A stretch of 64,000 nucleotides of DNA from CAVQCX01 sp963775335 (GTDB taxonomy: Bacteria; Pseudomonadota; Gammaproteobacteria; Chromatiales; Chromatiaceae). Positions 24,160 through 33,807 of this stretch are shown in pieces (positions within the stretch are counted from its first letter, which is position 1; each line of letters starts with the position of its first letter). Position numbers and translations under genes: made by a program. The DNA is taken from NCBI GenBank assembly GCA_963775335.1, contig CAVZIJ010000003.1:558001-622000 (forward strand), read 5' to 3'. The notes under the pieces are model-generated. The model saw nothing but the letters and a program-made list of their open reading frames with translations. It searched no databases and had not been told where the DNA came from.

Positions 24160-24813
24160 CTACTTTTTGTACCACGCTGGAAACTGCGCTTTCAGGTGGT
24201 CCAGCTTGGGCCGGTCATTGATAGCGATGTACGGATCGTCAGGGTGGCGGGTGGCATAGTTCTGGTGGTATCCCTCGGCGGGGTAGAAGGCGGGCAGTGC
24301 GGCCACCTCGGTGACGATTTTTTTCGGATAGATCTGCGCGTTGTCGAGTTGGCGGATGTAGGCCCGGGCGATGCTGCTCTGTTCCGCATCGGTGGCGAAG
24401 ATCTCCGAACGGTACTGCTTACCCTGGTCCGGTCCCTGGCGGTTGAGCTCGGTCGGGTCATGGGCGACGGCGAAATAGATCTTCAGCAGTTGGCCGTAGC
24501 TGATCCGGGAGGGGTCGTAGACCACCTGCACCGATTCGGCGTGGCCGGTGGTGCCGGTACTGACGGTCTCGTACTGTGCAGTGTCCGCCTTGCCGCCGGC
24601 GTAGCCGGAAGTGGCGGAGAGGACCCCTGTTACGTGCTGAAACACCAGCTGCATGCCCCAGAAGCAGCCGCCCGCCAACACCGCCGTCTGCCGCGCCGAT
24701 CCCTTGGCGAGCGGGGCGTCAAGCGCCGGGTCTGGCAAGCTGCGCAGCTGGCCATCGGCCAGGGCCGTTGCCCCGAACAGCAGGGCGAGAATAAAAAACC
24801 CGGATTTACCCAT
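24160..24813 (-). CDS. msrA: Peptide-methionine (S)-S-oxide reductase, exported
   Basis: The active-site motif GGCFWGMQ is present, along with SGYAGGKADTAQYETVSTGT, HAESVQVVYDP and YHQNY. A signal-peptide-like start (MGKSGFFILALLFGATALAD) points to the periplasm, so it probably repairs oxidised envelope proteins. 217 residues including the leader. No C-terminal resolving Cys motif and no msrB were seen next to it. It stands alone between the RES relic and a cupin gene. Confidence 0.93.
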   Translation of the reverse strand: MGKSGFFILALLFGATALADGQLRSLPDPALDAPLAKGSARQTAVLAGGCFWGMQLVFQHVTGVLSATSGYAGGKADTAQYETVSTGTTGHAESVQVVYDPSRISYGQLLKIYFAVAHDPTELNRQGPDQGKQYRSEIFATDAEQSSIARAYIRQLDNAQIYPKKIVTEVAALPAFYPAEGYHQNYATRHPDDPYIAINDRPKLDHLKAQFPAWYKK

Positions 24814-25118
24814 GGCGTTGCCTCTCTTTCATGCGGGTTGTGCGTCCCAACGGAGCCAGCGGGTCACACTGTTTACAAGGACATCCACTGCAGAACCCCC
24901 TCTCTATCGAGCACCACTCCGCAACGCCCGCTGCTCCGGGACGACCGGGCCCGTATGGTGGACGCCCTCATAAGCGTCGCGATTCCCTAACCCCTTGACC
25001 TACCGGATTATGTTGTTCGCTTTCCCGATAGGGTGTCGGCCCTGACGTATCGCAGGACCAAGAACCCCTGCCAACGAAAGCCGATGGCAGGGGGAAGCGC
25101 AAGCTTCCGAGATTGCCG
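24814..25118. other. Intergenic, nothing recognised
   Basis: About 305 bases with no gene recognised. It contains ACAAGGACATCCACTGCAG at about 24876-24894, a weak match to the terminal motif ACAAGGACACCCACCG of the short inverted-repeat elements described at 37123. Confidence 0.4.
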
Positions 25119-25487
25119 CTATGTGGGTTTTGCATACTTGCCGAAACCTGTCACGTCAATGAGTACGCAGCGCTCGTCGCCGACGATCCAGGCGTCGTGT
25201 CCAGGAGGCATATAGAATGCGTCCCCAGGACCGAATTCCACTTCCGAGCCGTCATCCATCTTGACGACCATACGCCCTTCTACAACGTAGCCTGTGTGCC
25301 CTGCCTGACAAGATGCGGTTCCTGCGATAGGCTTGACGTGTTTGCTCCAAACCCATCCGGGCTCGAAAATGCCCCTTCCGAGAATGGTCTCGCCGACGGT
25401 AACAATCTCCGCCCGACCCTTTCCGTCCTTGAACGGACGAACCTCGTCGGGATTGTCGAGAGGCTTCCGCTCGAGCTGTTTACTCAT
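25119..25487 (-). CDS. Small cupin-domain protein
   Basis: 122 residues starting MSKQLERKPLDNPDEVRPFK. The cupin core is GHTGYVVEGRMVVKMDDGSE with FGPGDAFYMPPGHDAWIVGD, giving the usual Gly-rich and His positions of a metal-binding beta barrel. The first cupin motif has HVKPIAGTASCQAGH, so metal ligands may be few. The ATG at 25487 is decided by a strong GGAGGAG 5 bases upstream; the longer reading from 25619 is rejected. Substrate unknown. Confidence 0.85.
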   Translation of the reverse strand: MSKQLERKPLDNPDEVRPFKDGKGRAEIVTVGETILGRGIFEPGWVWSKHVKPIAGTASCQAGHTGYVVEGRMVVKMDDGSEVEFGPGDAFYMPPGHDAWIVGDERCVLIDVTGFGKYAKPT

Positions 25488-26343
25488 GATCTCCTCCGCG
25501 TGATGGATGTAAAATCCGCCAGCCGCATTCTCTGCGATTGCCGTGCACCCGCCCAGGTAAGACAGAACAGGTGGTGCTCGCGTTCTCCCCGGATATCGGC
25601 GGATGTTCGGTGAAAACACGAGGAGTTGCTCGTGATCTAACTGAGCCCCCAGCTTGCGTCACGCCGCCGGGAGAAAACAAACCCCGTGTCTGGCTCCGGA
25701 AACTCGCAGTCACGCCCGGCCGAGCCCCGTGCCATAGGTTTGTCGGTTGATCAGCGGTGGCTTGCCCCTGCGCCCGCTCGGCGATCGCCGCTAAGAACAA
25801 TCGGACTTCGGGTTGCAACTGACATCACCCAGAGCCCGTGTAGCCCGGAAAACTGCCTACAGCCTGGACATCAAGACTGCCTTGCCGCCAGCTGCATACG
25901 TGCACGTCGCGCATATCCGAAACCACACGTCAAGAAGTCTAGTTCAACTCTCGGGAATGCGTTGGAGCTTTCTGCCCAATGGTCCGAACGACCGACCGGC
26001 GCGTTTCCGGGAGGTGGCGGTGTGGGCGGAACCGGAGCCGGTACCACCTTGGAAATGAGGCGAGATTGAGCACATGATCCATAACAAGGGACTGGTCCCC
26101 TGTCAGACGCGGCCCGAACGGTATGAGCCCCTGGCTCCTCAGGGCGCGACACCTCTACAGACGCGGATGCTCGGCAAGGAGTACGTCAGCCTCGAACCGA
26201 CGGTCAAGATCGTCAAGGTCAACGGTTCACCCCAGCGTTGCAAAAACCAGAGAGCGTGAGCTGCTGCTGGCGGAACGGTTCCAGTGAGAGATCGGGGTGA
26301 TTTCGGCGGATGAGCTGCGAATACGCCGACAGCACCGCCCGCG
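25488..26343. other. 856-bp stretch without a recognised gene
   Basis: Only short open frames are present and none shows family-like sequence. It may be decayed mobile DNA, since both flanks carry repeats, but nothing in it proves that. A possible relic frame is at 26074-26259 (MIHNKGLVPCQTRPERYEPL), not assigned. Confidence 0.4.
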
Positions 26344-27666
26344 CTAACGGTAGAGGTGCTCGCGGGTGGGAGGGAGACCCGAACCGCCCTGCTTATCCCG
26401 CTTCACGGCCACTGCCTGGCAGATGTGCATCTTTCCTTCCTTGAAGCCGAAGGAGACCGCTGCCAGGTACAGGACCCACATGTTGTAGCGCTCGAGTCCG
26501 ACCCGCTCAACCGCCTTGTCACGATTCGCGGTGAGCCGCCTGCACCAGTGCTCGGTGGTGAGTCCATAGTGCTCTCGCCAGGCCTCCACATCGCGGACCT
26601 CCAGGCCGGTCAGCTCCATCGACTGCAGCATGGTTCCTATGTCGGCCAGCTCGGATCCCGGGAAAATGTACTTCAGCAGTAATCGTTTCTCCCGCGAGAT
26701 GCGCCGGGGGCTGAATCGCCGCTTCTTCTTGGTGCGATTGGTGATGCTGTGATTCAGGACGAGCCCCCGGTCCCGAAGCAGGGATCTCACCTTCCTGAAG
26801 TAGGTCGGGAAGTTGGCGATGCCAATGTGCTCGAACATGCCGATGCTGGCGATCTTGTCGTACGTCCCCATGACGTCGATGTAGTCCTTGAGCTCGACGC
26901 TGACCAAGTCTCCCAGCCCCATGCGCTTGATCTTCTCCCGAACAAACTGGTACTGCTTCTCGGACAGGGTGACCCCGTGGGCACGTACCCGGTAATTCCG
27001 CGCCGCGTAGCAGATCAGGCCACCCCAGCCGCAGCCAATGTCGAGCAGCCGCTCGCCCGGTTGCAGTTGCAGCTTGCGGCAGATCATCTCCAGCTTGTCG
27101 AGCTGGGCCTGTTCCAGGGAGTTGCCCCAATCGGTGAAGTAGCCGCAGGAGTACTGCATTTCCGGATCCAGGAACAGGCTGTAGAACTCATTGCTCACGT
27201 CGTAGTGGAACTGAATGAAGGCCTTGTTGTCTCTGCGAGCCTGTTGCCGGCCCGTCTCGTCGCGGGAATACCGGTGCTCCAGGTCGGGCTTGTGACCGGG
27301 GAACCGCAGAAACGGCAGAGCCAGGCGCAGCAGCTTCGCCTTGTTCAGCGCCCGGAGGTCTCTCTTGCTTGACTTCTCCCTGATCGTGGTGGCGAAGTCG
27401 ATGAAGTCTCCGCCATGCAGGGAGATGTTCCCTGTCGCGTACTCCCTGGCCAGGCTTTCCGAGGTCGGCCTGCGAGCAATGGACCCAAGCACGGCCGGCG
27501 AAGCGATTCGAATGCAGAACCGCGGGTCCGCATCCCCGCCCAGCGCGATGGTGCTGCCATCCCAAAGCCCGATCGAGAAGCCCGCATCCCGCTGCGACGC
27601 CAGGTAATCGAAAAACCGCCGCGCGGCCTGAAGCTGCATGGTTTCGTCGGACATCAAAAAGGGCAT
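26344..27666 (-). CDS. cfa: Cyclopropane-fatty-acyl-phospholipid synthase
   Basis: SAM-dependent enzyme that adds a methylene bridge to unsaturated acyl chains of membrane phospholipids. The SAM motif LLDIGCGWGGLICYAA is clear. FIQFHYDVSNEFYSLFLDPE, MQYSCGYF, GVTLSEKQYQFVREKI, and IASIGMFEHIGIANFPTYF are standard family blocks. 440 residues from the first ATG; Mets 5 and 10 are also possible starts and no clear ribosome site decides. In several proteobacteria cfa genes are controlled by LitR/CarH light regulators together with lipocalin genes, both of which occur at 39.5-42.2 kb here; a link is only suggested. Confidence 0.93.
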   Translation of the reverse strand: MPFLMSDETMQLQAARRFFDYLASQRDAGFSIGLWDGSTIALGGDADPRFCIRIASPAVLGSIARRPTSESLAREYATGNISLHGGDFIDFATTIREKSSKRDLRALNKAKLLRLALPFLRFPGHKPDLEHRYSRDETGRQQARRDNKAFIQFHYDVSNEFYSLFLDPEMQYSCGYFTDWGNSLEQAQLDKLEMICRKLQLQPGERLLDIGCGWGGLICYAARNYRVRAHGVTLSEKQYQFVREKIKRMGLGDLVSVELKDYIDVMGTYDKIASIGMFEHIGIANFPTYFRKVRSLLRDRGLVLNHSITNRTKKKRRFSPRRISREKRLLLKYIFPGSELADIGTMLQSMELTGLEVRDVEAWREHYGLTTEHWCRRLTANRDKAVERVGLERYNMWVLYLAAVSFGFKEGKMHICQAVAVKRDKQGGSGLPPTREHLYR

Positions 27667-27980
27667 GTTCGGTACAGCTCGGATGCGGGAAATCAGCCTG
27701 TTTCACGTTGCACGGAGTCGGAGTCACGCGACACCGGACCCTGTCGCGCACCCAAAGAGCACGGGCACTTGGATGAGGCCCGATATTGTCGGGGTTGGCC
27801 CACTCGGGTGCAACCGTCACAAAGGTACAAGGACACCCACCGTAGGACGCGCGCTGTCAGCCACCCGGAGGCGCTGTCGGAGCCGTCTCCAACACTGGGA
27901 CCTCTTCGCCCAGGCAAGCCCAACTTCGAGCTTGATCGGAACCTTTTAGAGATTTCTTTACTGAAGTTTCTTGTTTTTCC
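27667..27980. other. Intergenic with a partial short inverted-repeat element
   Basis: About 314 bases between cfa and the IS4-like transposase. ACAAGGACACCCACCGTAGG begins near 27827 and is followed by ACGCGCGCTG, matching the start of the element at 39258 (ACCCACCGTAGGACACGCGC). The far end was not found, so it may be truncated by the transposon that follows. Confidence 0.5.
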
Positions 27981-29312
27981 TCACGCGACGAGGCGCATGA
28001 TAGTTGAGATCAAAGGATTTCGATCCGGTTTGCGCGAATTCTGGCAATTGATACCAAAACCCTCGTTGGCCAGGTGTTTGGCGAGGGACCTTCGTGCGTC
28101 CCCGAAGGCAAACTCGGTGGTCTTTTGCGAAGCGTAGCGCCGCGCCGGGGCTTGAGGCAAGTGCTCGGCGTAGATCCAGGTGATGGTGGTGGCTGCCATG
28201 CAGAAATGCAGGTGATTGGTAACCGACTCGGGTTTGCGCGTCTGAGTCTCGGTGCTGCCGATCTCTTGTTTGATCTCGCGGAACCCCGCTTCGATTTTCC
28301 ACCGCGCCGAGTAGTATTCGATGATCTGCTCGACGCTGAGATCAAGGTCCGTGGTCAGCAGCGCAACCCATTGGCTCTTGCGGTAGACCCAGACGACACG
28401 CACACGGCAGCGCAAGGTCTTGAGCATCACGATACGCTGGGCGGCCACGACCTCGCGCAGGTCCCCGTACACATGCAGCGTATAGGTGCTGGCATGCTTG
28501 CGCATCGCATCGGCCAACTGTGTCGCGTTACCGAGACGATTGCCATATTTCCTGGGTCTTCCGCCGCTACCCTTCTTCGCTGGTTCGGGGAGTGCGTAGA
28601 GAGCGGAGTTGACCCGCAACCGCGAGAGCAGATGGGCGCGCGTACCGAGCTGCTCTCGCAACGGCTTGAACAGTCCGTTGTTGCCGAACCAGCTGTCAGT
28701 GGCGATCAGCATCGGCGCGTTCTTGAAGACACTGCCAAGCTGTGCGATCAGCCGCACGGCCTGCTCGAACTTGCTGCGAAAGACCAGCGACTGGCGGCGC
28801 AGTTTCAGATCGGCGCCCTCCAAGCTCTTGCGGCGCAGATAAAAAGCGAAGGCCAGCGGCAAGCAGGCCCAGCGCCCGTGGATTTTCTTGAGCAGCCCCA
28901 CGGTGAGGATGGTCTGCGCCCACGGATAGCGCGTCTGGTTGGTCTTGGCCGCATGATCGAAGGTACGCTGGCAGCCGAAGATGTGTTTGCCGGTCTTCGG
29001 GTTGATGGAATCATCAAGCGCCAGCAGCAGACGCCCATCGCTCAACGGGCTGGGGATACGCCGCCAGAGCAGATTCCACAGCCGCTCCCAGGGCAGCTTC
29101 ACTGAAGCCATGAAGGTGTAGTAGCGCCACTCGGCGATACTCACACCGAACAGTGTCTCGATGGCCCGCAACAAGTTGGAGGTGCGCGAGGCGGTGATCG
29201 GCACGACGATCGCTTGCAATGTCAGGATGAGCCAGCGAAAGCGCTCCTGACCCTTGTCGTTGGCCGGAAACAGGGCTTGGAAATCGTTGGCGAGAGTGCG
29301 TAAGATAGGCAT
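27981..29312 (-). CDS. DDE transposase, IS4-like
   Basis: 443 residues with RNase H-like DDE motifs: LLLALDDSINPKTGKHIFGC (first Asp), LIATDSWFGNNGLF (second Asp), and YYSARWKIEAGFREIKQEIG, the YREK-like Glu signature of IS4-type enzymes. The gene appears intact. The element ends were not defined: an inverted pair TAGGGGCTC / GAGCCCCTA at about 29316-29385 lies upstream of the gene, but no matching downstream end or target duplication was found. It separates cfa from the cbb locus. Confidence 0.85.
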   Translation of the reverse strand: MPILRTLANDFQALFPANDKGQERFRWLILTLQAIVVPITASRTSNLLRAIETLFGVSIAEWRYYTFMASVKLPWERLWNLLWRRIPSPLSDGRLLLALDDSINPKTGKHIFGCQRTFDHAAKTNQTRYPWAQTILTVGLLKKIHGRWACLPLAFAFYLRRKSLEGADLKLRRQSLVFRSKFEQAVRLIAQLGSVFKNAPMLIATDSWFGNNGLFKPLREQLGTRAHLLSRLRVNSALYALPEPAKKGSGGRPRKYGNRLGNATQLADAMRKHASTYTLHVYGDLREVVAAQRIVMLKTLRCRVRVVWVYRKSQWVALLTTDLDLSVEQIIEYYSARWKIEAGFREIKQEIGSTETQTRKPESVTNHLHFCMAATTITWIYAEHLPQAPARRYASQKTTEFAFGDARRSLAKHLANEGFGINCQNSRKPDRNPLISTIMRLVA

Positions 29313-29687
29313 CGAGTAGGGGCTCTTTTTGTTGGTAAATCATTGGCTTGTGCAACCTTGATTATACCTCGAATCGAGCCCCTATTCACGTTTAAGCGAC
29401 TGTTTTTTCTCGCAATTATGCGGCTGTCAGCGCGTTCTGCGGGCGGCTGATCATCTATAAGCATGCACTAATATGGCGACCATCCTGTAGTCAATAATAT
29501 ACTAACGTTCTGAAGATGAAGAAATCCCGACGCGCTACGTCACCGCGACTGTTTCACGCGCATTCCCGACGGTCGATAATTGCGACACTGAGAAAGTACA
29601 AAACTTCAGATTTCTTTATATTCCCATAGGTTAGGCTCGCGAAGAAGCCTAAGCCCGACAGGCCACTAGTCCCACTGTCCCGCGGTC
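29313..29687. other. Intergenic between transposase and cbbR
   Basis: No gene seen. It holds the right flank of the IS4-like element, including a long-spaced inverted repeat (29316-29385) that could be a promoter-proximal hairpin or part of the element end. The rest (29440-29687) is AT-richer than its surroundings and without recognisable motifs. Confidence 0.4.
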
Positions 29688-30614
29688 CTACGTCACGCCG
29701 ACCGCCGCTACCCTTACATCCTGTCCCGGCTGCGCGCGCCGCAAATGCTCAAGAAAAGCCCGCGCCACCACGGAGAGCTGTTTTCCGCCAGGGTATACCA
29801 CGTACCAGTGGCGCTGGATCGGGAAGTCCACCACGTCGAGCACCGCCAGCTGCCCCGCGGGGGCGTCCATCACCAGCGTGTGCTCGGAGAGCACCGCGAG
29901 GCCCAGGCCGCCGACGATGGCTTGTTTGATTGCCTCGTTGCTGCCCAGCTCCATGCGCACCTTTATCTTCAGTCCCTGCTCCGCGAATAGCCGCTCCGTG
30001 GCGATGCGGGTGCCGGAGCCGTGCTCGCGAAAGAGGAAGGGCTCCTCCGCCAGGCGGGCAAGGGCGATGCGTTTCACGCCAGTGAGGGGATGAGCCGCCG
30101 GGGCCAGCACGACTAGCGGGTTCGGCAGAAAGGGCTCAGCGATCAGGTCGAGGTCGTCCGGCGGCTGCCCCAGGATGTACAGGTCGTCCTCGTTGTCGGC
30201 CATTCTCCCGAGGATGCGCTCGCGGTTCGACACTTTCAGGGAGGCGTCGATGCCGGGGTGCAGCTGGCAGAACGATCCCAGCAGCCGAGGGATGAAGTAC
30301 TTGGCGGTGGTCACCACGGCGATGCGCAGATTGCCGGTGGCCAAGCCCTTGAGGTCGGCAACGTACATCTCGAAACGCCCCAGGGAGGCGAACACCTCGC
30401 GGCAGGTCCGCTGCAGCTCGCGGCCTGCGTCAGTGAGCTGGATCTTCTTGCCTACCTGCTCGAACAGGGGCAGGCCCACCGCATCGGTGAGCTTCTTAAT
30501 CTGCATCGAGACCGTAGGCTGGGTGAGAAACAACTCTTCGGCAGCGCGGGTGAAGCTGCCGAGCCGGGCGATGGCGGAGAACACCTCCAGTTGCCGCAGG
30601 GTGCTGTAGCGCAT
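29688..30614 (-). CDS. cbbR: LysR-type regulator of the Calvin cycle operon
   Basis: 308 residues. The N-terminal winged helix (LRQLEVFSAIARLGSFTRAA, LFLTQPTVSMQIKKL) is LysR-like, and the effector domain follows (AVVTTAKYFIPRLLGSFCQL, FREHGSGTRIATERLF). The block TAKYFIPRLLG is typical of CbbR. It is transcribed divergently from cbbL with about 204 bp between, the standard arrangement in which CbbR binds the shared region and activates cbb transcription in response to metabolites such as RuBP or phosphoenolpyruvate. Confidence 0.93.
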   Translation of the reverse strand: MRYSTLRQLEVFSAIARLGSFTRAAEELFLTQPTVSMQIKKLTDAVGLPLFEQVGKKIQLTDAGRELQRTCREVFASLGRFEMYVADLKGLATGNLRIAVVTTAKYFIPRLLGSFCQLHPGIDASLKVSNRERILGRMADNEDDLYILGQPPDDLDLIAEPFLPNPLVVLAPAAHPLTGVKRIALARLAEEPFLFREHGSGTRIATERLFAEQGLKIKVRMELGSNEAIKQAIVGGLGLAVLSEHTLVMDAPAGQLAVLDVVDFPIQRHWYVVYPGGKQLSVVARAFLEHLRRAQPGQDVRVAAVGVT

Positions 30615-30633
30615 GTCGTCACCGTCGGGCGAT

Positions 30634-30653
30634 AGATAGACGATAGTCTATCT
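30634..30653. promoter_or_regulatory. Perfect inverted repeat in the cbbR-cbbL intergenic region
   Basis: AGATAGAC and GTCTATCT form perfect 8-bp arms around GATA, starting 20 bases upstream of the cbbR start codon. LysR regulators bind such interrupted dyads next to their own gene, so this is a good candidate for the CbbR recognition site. Position and symmetry are seen; binding is inferred. Confidence 0.6.
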
Positions 30654-30818
30654 TAGATATCAAAAATATTGACTGTCATCGATGCTTGATTTTGCTCACC
30701 ATCATGGCCGTGCACCGAAGGTCGGTCCCCGCACGGCCGGGGCCGGCCCGGCGCGGACCAGCTCCGCCGCCTGGGCGCACACCTTAACCCTTTCGATTCA
30801 ATCGCTTTGGAGGCTGCA

Positions 30819-32294
30819 ATGGGTGGTGAAACGATCAAAGAAGGGAAAGAGCGCTACAAGTCCGGCGTCATGCCCTACAAGAAGATGGGCTACTGGGAAC
30901 CGGACTACGTCCCCAAAGAAACCGACGTGATCGCGCTGTTCCGCATCACCCCGCAAGCCGGGGTGGACCCGGAGGAGGCCGCCGCGGCGGTTGCCGGAGA
31001 GTCCTCGACCGCGACCTGGACTGTGGTGTGGACGGATCGGCTCACCGCCTGCGAGCTGTACCGCGCCAAGGCCTATCGGGTCGACCCAGTGCCGAATACC
31101 GGCGAGGGGACCAATGTCGACAAGCAGTACTTCGCCTACATCGCCTACGACCTCGACCTGTTCGAGCCGGGCTCCATCGCGAACCTGACCGCGTCCATCA
31201 TCGGTAACGTGTTCGGGTTCAAGGCGGTCAAGGCTCTGCGCCTGGAGGACATGCGCATCCCGGTCGCGTACCTGAAGACCTTCCAGGGCCCTGCCACAGG
31301 CATCGTCGTGGAGCGCGAGCGCCTGGACAAGTTCGGTCGCCCGCTGCTGGGCGCGACGACCAAGCCCAAGCTGGGCCTCTCCGGGCGCAATTACGGGCGC
31401 GTGGTGTACGAGGCACTGAAGGGTGGCCTGGACTTCGTGAAGGATGACGAGAACATCAACTCGCAGCCGTTCATGCACTGGCGCGACCGCTTCCTGTACT
31501 GCATGGAGGCCGTGAACAAGGCCTCCGCCGCCACCGGCGAGGTCAAGGGGCACTACCTCAACGTCACCGCCGCGACCATGGACGAGATGATCGAGCGAGC
31601 CGAGCTCGCCCGGAGCCTGGGCTCGGTGATCGTCATGATTGACCTGGTTATCGGCTACACCGCCATCCAGACCATGGCCAAGTGGGCGCGCAAGAACGAC
31701 ATGATCCTGCACCTGCACCGTGCCGGAAACTCGACCTACTCGCGCCAGAAGAACCACGGCATGAACTTCCGCGTCATCTGCAAGTGGATGCGCATGGCAG
31801 GCGTGGACCACATCCACGCAGGCACCGTGGTGGGCAAGCTGGAAGGCGACCCGCTGATGATCAAGGGCTTCTACGACACCCTGCGTGAGACGCACACCCC
31901 CATGTCTCTCGAGAACGGCCTGTTCTTCGAGCAGGACTGGGCCTCGTTGAACAAGGTCATGCCAGTGGCCTCCGGCGGCATCCACGCCGGCCAGATGCAC
32001 CAGTTGCTAACCTACCTGGGCGAGGACGTCGTGCTGCAGTTCGGTGGCGGTACCATCGGTCACCCCATGGGCATACAGGCGGGTGCCACTGCCAACCGCG
32101 TGGCCTTGGAGGCCATGGTGTTGGCCCGCAACGAGGGTCGCGATATCTGGAACGAAGGTCCCCAGATTCTCGCGGATGCCGCCAAGTCCTGCTCGCCCCT
32201 GCAGGCCGCGCTGGATACGTGGAAGGACATCACCTTCAACTACGAGTCCACCGACACCGCCGACTTCGTGCCCACCACCACCGCCAGCGTCTGA
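30819..32294 (+). CDS. cbbL: RuBisCO large subunit, form IC (red type)
   Basis: Carboxylates RuBP in the Calvin cycle. About 491 residues. GATTKPKLGLSGRNYGRVVY holds the first active-site Lys, GGLDFVKDDENINSQPFMHW holds the carbamylated Lys with metal ligands, and HMHRAG-like LHLHRAGNSTYSRQKNHG, VASGGIHAGQMHQL, and LQFGGGTIGHPMGIQAGATA complete the site. The N-terminus (KERYKSGVMPYKKMGYWEPD) and EAAAAVAGESSTATWTVVWT are of the proteobacterial red-type form IC. The ATG at 30819 is preceded by GGAGG with 7 bases spacing, so the TTG at 30807 is rejected. Confidence 0.97.
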   Translation: MGGETIKEGKERYKSGVMPYKKMGYWEPDYVPKETDVIALFRITPQAGVDPEEAAAAVAGESSTATWTVVWTDRLTACELYRAKAYRVDPVPNTGEGTNVDKQYFAYIAYDLDLFEPGSIANLTASIIGNVFGFKAVKALRLEDMRIPVAYLKTFQGPATGIVVERERLDKFGRPLLGATTKPKLGLSGRNYGRVVYEALKGGLDFVKDDENINSQPFMHWRDRFLYCMEAVNKASAATGEVKGHYLNVTAATMDEMIERAELARSLGSVIVMIDLVIGYTAIQTMAKWARKNDMILHLHRAGNSTYSRQKNHGMNFRVICKWMRMAGVDHIHAGTVVGKLEGDPLMIKGFYDTLRETHTPMSLENGLFFEQDWASLNKVMPVASGGIHAGQMHQLLTYLGEDVVLQFGGGTIGHPMGIQAGATANRVALEAMVLARNEGRDIWNEGPQILADAAKSCSPLQAALDTWKDITFNYESTDTADFVPTTTASV

Positions 32295-32314
32295 ACTACG
32301 GAGGCAATACCACC

Positions 32315-32749
32315 ATGATGACCAATCACGGCAACCGTCTGACCCAGGGACAGTTCTCGTTCCTGCCGGACCTGACCGACGAGCAGATCACCAAGCAGAT
32401 CAAATACGCGCTGAATCACGGCTGGGCCGTCAGCATCGAGTACACCGACGACCCGCACCCGCGCAACACCTACTGGGAGATGTTCGGCATGCCCATGTTC
32501 GACCTGAAGGACCCCGCGGGCATCCTGATGGAGGTGAACAACTGCCGCAAGACCTTCCCGAGCCACTACGTTCGTGTCACCGCGTTCAGCTCGACGCGGG
32601 GCACGGAGAGTCCGGCGATGTCCTATATCGTCAACCGTCCTACCAATGAGCCCGGCTTCGGCCTGGTCCGGCAGGAGTCGGAAGGGCGGATGATCCGCTA
32701 CACCGTGCACTCCTACGCCACGGACAAGGCGGAGAACGAACGCTACTGA
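32315..32749 (+). CDS. cbbS: RuBisCO small subunit, form IC
   Basis: 144 residues. LTQGQFSFLPDLTDEQITKQ, NTYWEMFGMPMFDLKDP, and YVRVTAFSSTRGTESPAMSY are typical. The C-terminal extension (EPGFGLVRQESEGRMIRYTV and beyond) is the hairpin that marks red-type small subunits and allows assembly without RbcX-type chaperones. GGAGG lies 10 bases before the first of two ATGs (32315, 32318). It begins 20 bases after the cbbL stop. Confidence 0.95.
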   Translation: MMTNHGNRLTQGQFSFLPDLTDEQITKQIKYALNHGWAVSIEYTDDPHPRNTYWEMFGMPMFDLKDPAGILMEVNNCRKTFPSHYVRVTAFSSTRGTESPAMSYIVNRPTNEPGFGLVRQESEGRMIRYTVHSYATDKAENERY

Positions 32750-32818
32750 GGTCGCCCCGGCGTTTGGCGCGGACGGCTTGCTGCCGTCCGCGCTGCGGGC
32801 CAGGTACGAGAACCACCA

Positions 32819-33745
32819 ATGAATGAATCAGTGAAAATGAGCGACGACACCCAGAATGCCGTGGACCTCGAAGGCGAGCTCCGCTCGTCCAACGTCCAGG
32901 AGGTGCTGGACAAGCTCGACCGCGAGCTCGTGGGCCTGGTACCGGTCAAGACGCGTATCCGCGAGATCGCCGCCCTGCTGCTGGTCGACCGGCTACGACG
33001 GCAGTTCGAGCTGACCTCCCAGACGCCGACGTTGCACATGTGCTTCACCGGCAACCCCGGCACCGGAAAGACTACCGTGGCCATGCGCATGGGCCAGATC
33101 CTCAAGCGCCTCGGCTATGTACGCGAGGGGCACCTGGTGACGGTCACCCGCGACGACCTCGTGGGCCAGTACATCGGCCACACCGCACCCAAGACCAAGG
33201 AAGTGATCAAGAAGGCGATGGGCGGGGTGCTGTTCATCGACGAGGCCTACTACCTCTACAAGCCGGAGAACGAGCGCGACTACGGCGCCGAATCCATCGA
33301 GATCCTGCTCCAGGTGATGGAGAACAACCGCGACGACCTGGTTGTCATCCTGGCGGGGTACAGGGACAAGATGGACAGGTTCTTCCAATCGAACCCCGGC
33401 ATGCGCTCGCGCATCGCCCACCACGTCGACTTCCCGGACTACCAGCCCGAAGAGCTGCTTGCAATCGCGGAGCTGATGTTGGCGGACCAGAGCTACCGCT
33501 TCAGCCCCGCCGCAAGGGAGGCGTTCACCCGCTATCTCGAGCTGCGCATGACCCTGGAGCATTTCGCCAATGCCCGTTCGGTCCGCAACGCCCTGGACCG
33601 CGCCCGTCTGCGCCAGGCGAATCGCCTGTTCGGCCGCCGCACCGGCCTCATAACCCGGGGAGACCTAATGACACTGGAGGCCGAGGACATACTGGCAAGC
33701 CGGGTTTTCCAGGAGGGCCAGCTGGATCAGGCTCCGGCCCGGTAG
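32819..33745 (+). CDS. cbbX: Red-type RuBisCO activase, AAA+ protein
   Basis: 308 residues. Walker A is CFTGNPGTGKTTVAMRMG, Walker B is VLFIDEAYYLYKP, the pore loop region has VGQYIGHTAPKTKEVIKKA, and sensor/arginine-finger elements follow (NPGMRSRIAHHVDFPDY). CbbX removes inhibitory sugar phosphates by pulling on the CbbL C-terminus and is stimulated by RuBP. It lies 69 bases after cbbS in the same operon. The start at 32819 is the first ATG; Met7 is an alternative. Confidence 0.95.
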   Translation: MNESVKMSDDTQNAVDLEGELRSSNVQEVLDKLDRELVGLVPVKTRIREIAALLLVDRLRRQFELTSQTPTLHMCFTGNPGTGKTTVAMRMGQILKRLGYVREGHLVTVTRDDLVGQYIGHTAPKTKEVIKKAMGGVLFIDEAYYLYKPENERDYGAESIEILLQVMENNRDDLVVILAGYRDKMDRFFQSNPGMRSRIAHHVDFPDYQPEELLAIAELMLADQSYRFSPAAREAFTRYLELRMTLEHFANARSVRNALDRARLRQANRLFGRRTGLITRGDLMTLEAEDILASRVFQEGQLDQAPAR

Positions 33746-33807
33746 CGTGGCCAGAGCTCGCCGGTATTCGCCGTCCAGCTGAGAACTGCCTAGGGGGAGA
33801 CCACGCG

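Noticed and set aside
25488..26343. Possible transposase or integrase fragment
   Set aside because: No conserved motif could be named in any frame.
30798..32000. A 400-codon open frame opposite cbbL
   Set aside because: cbbL is unambiguous; the antisense frame is His/Val-rich without domains.
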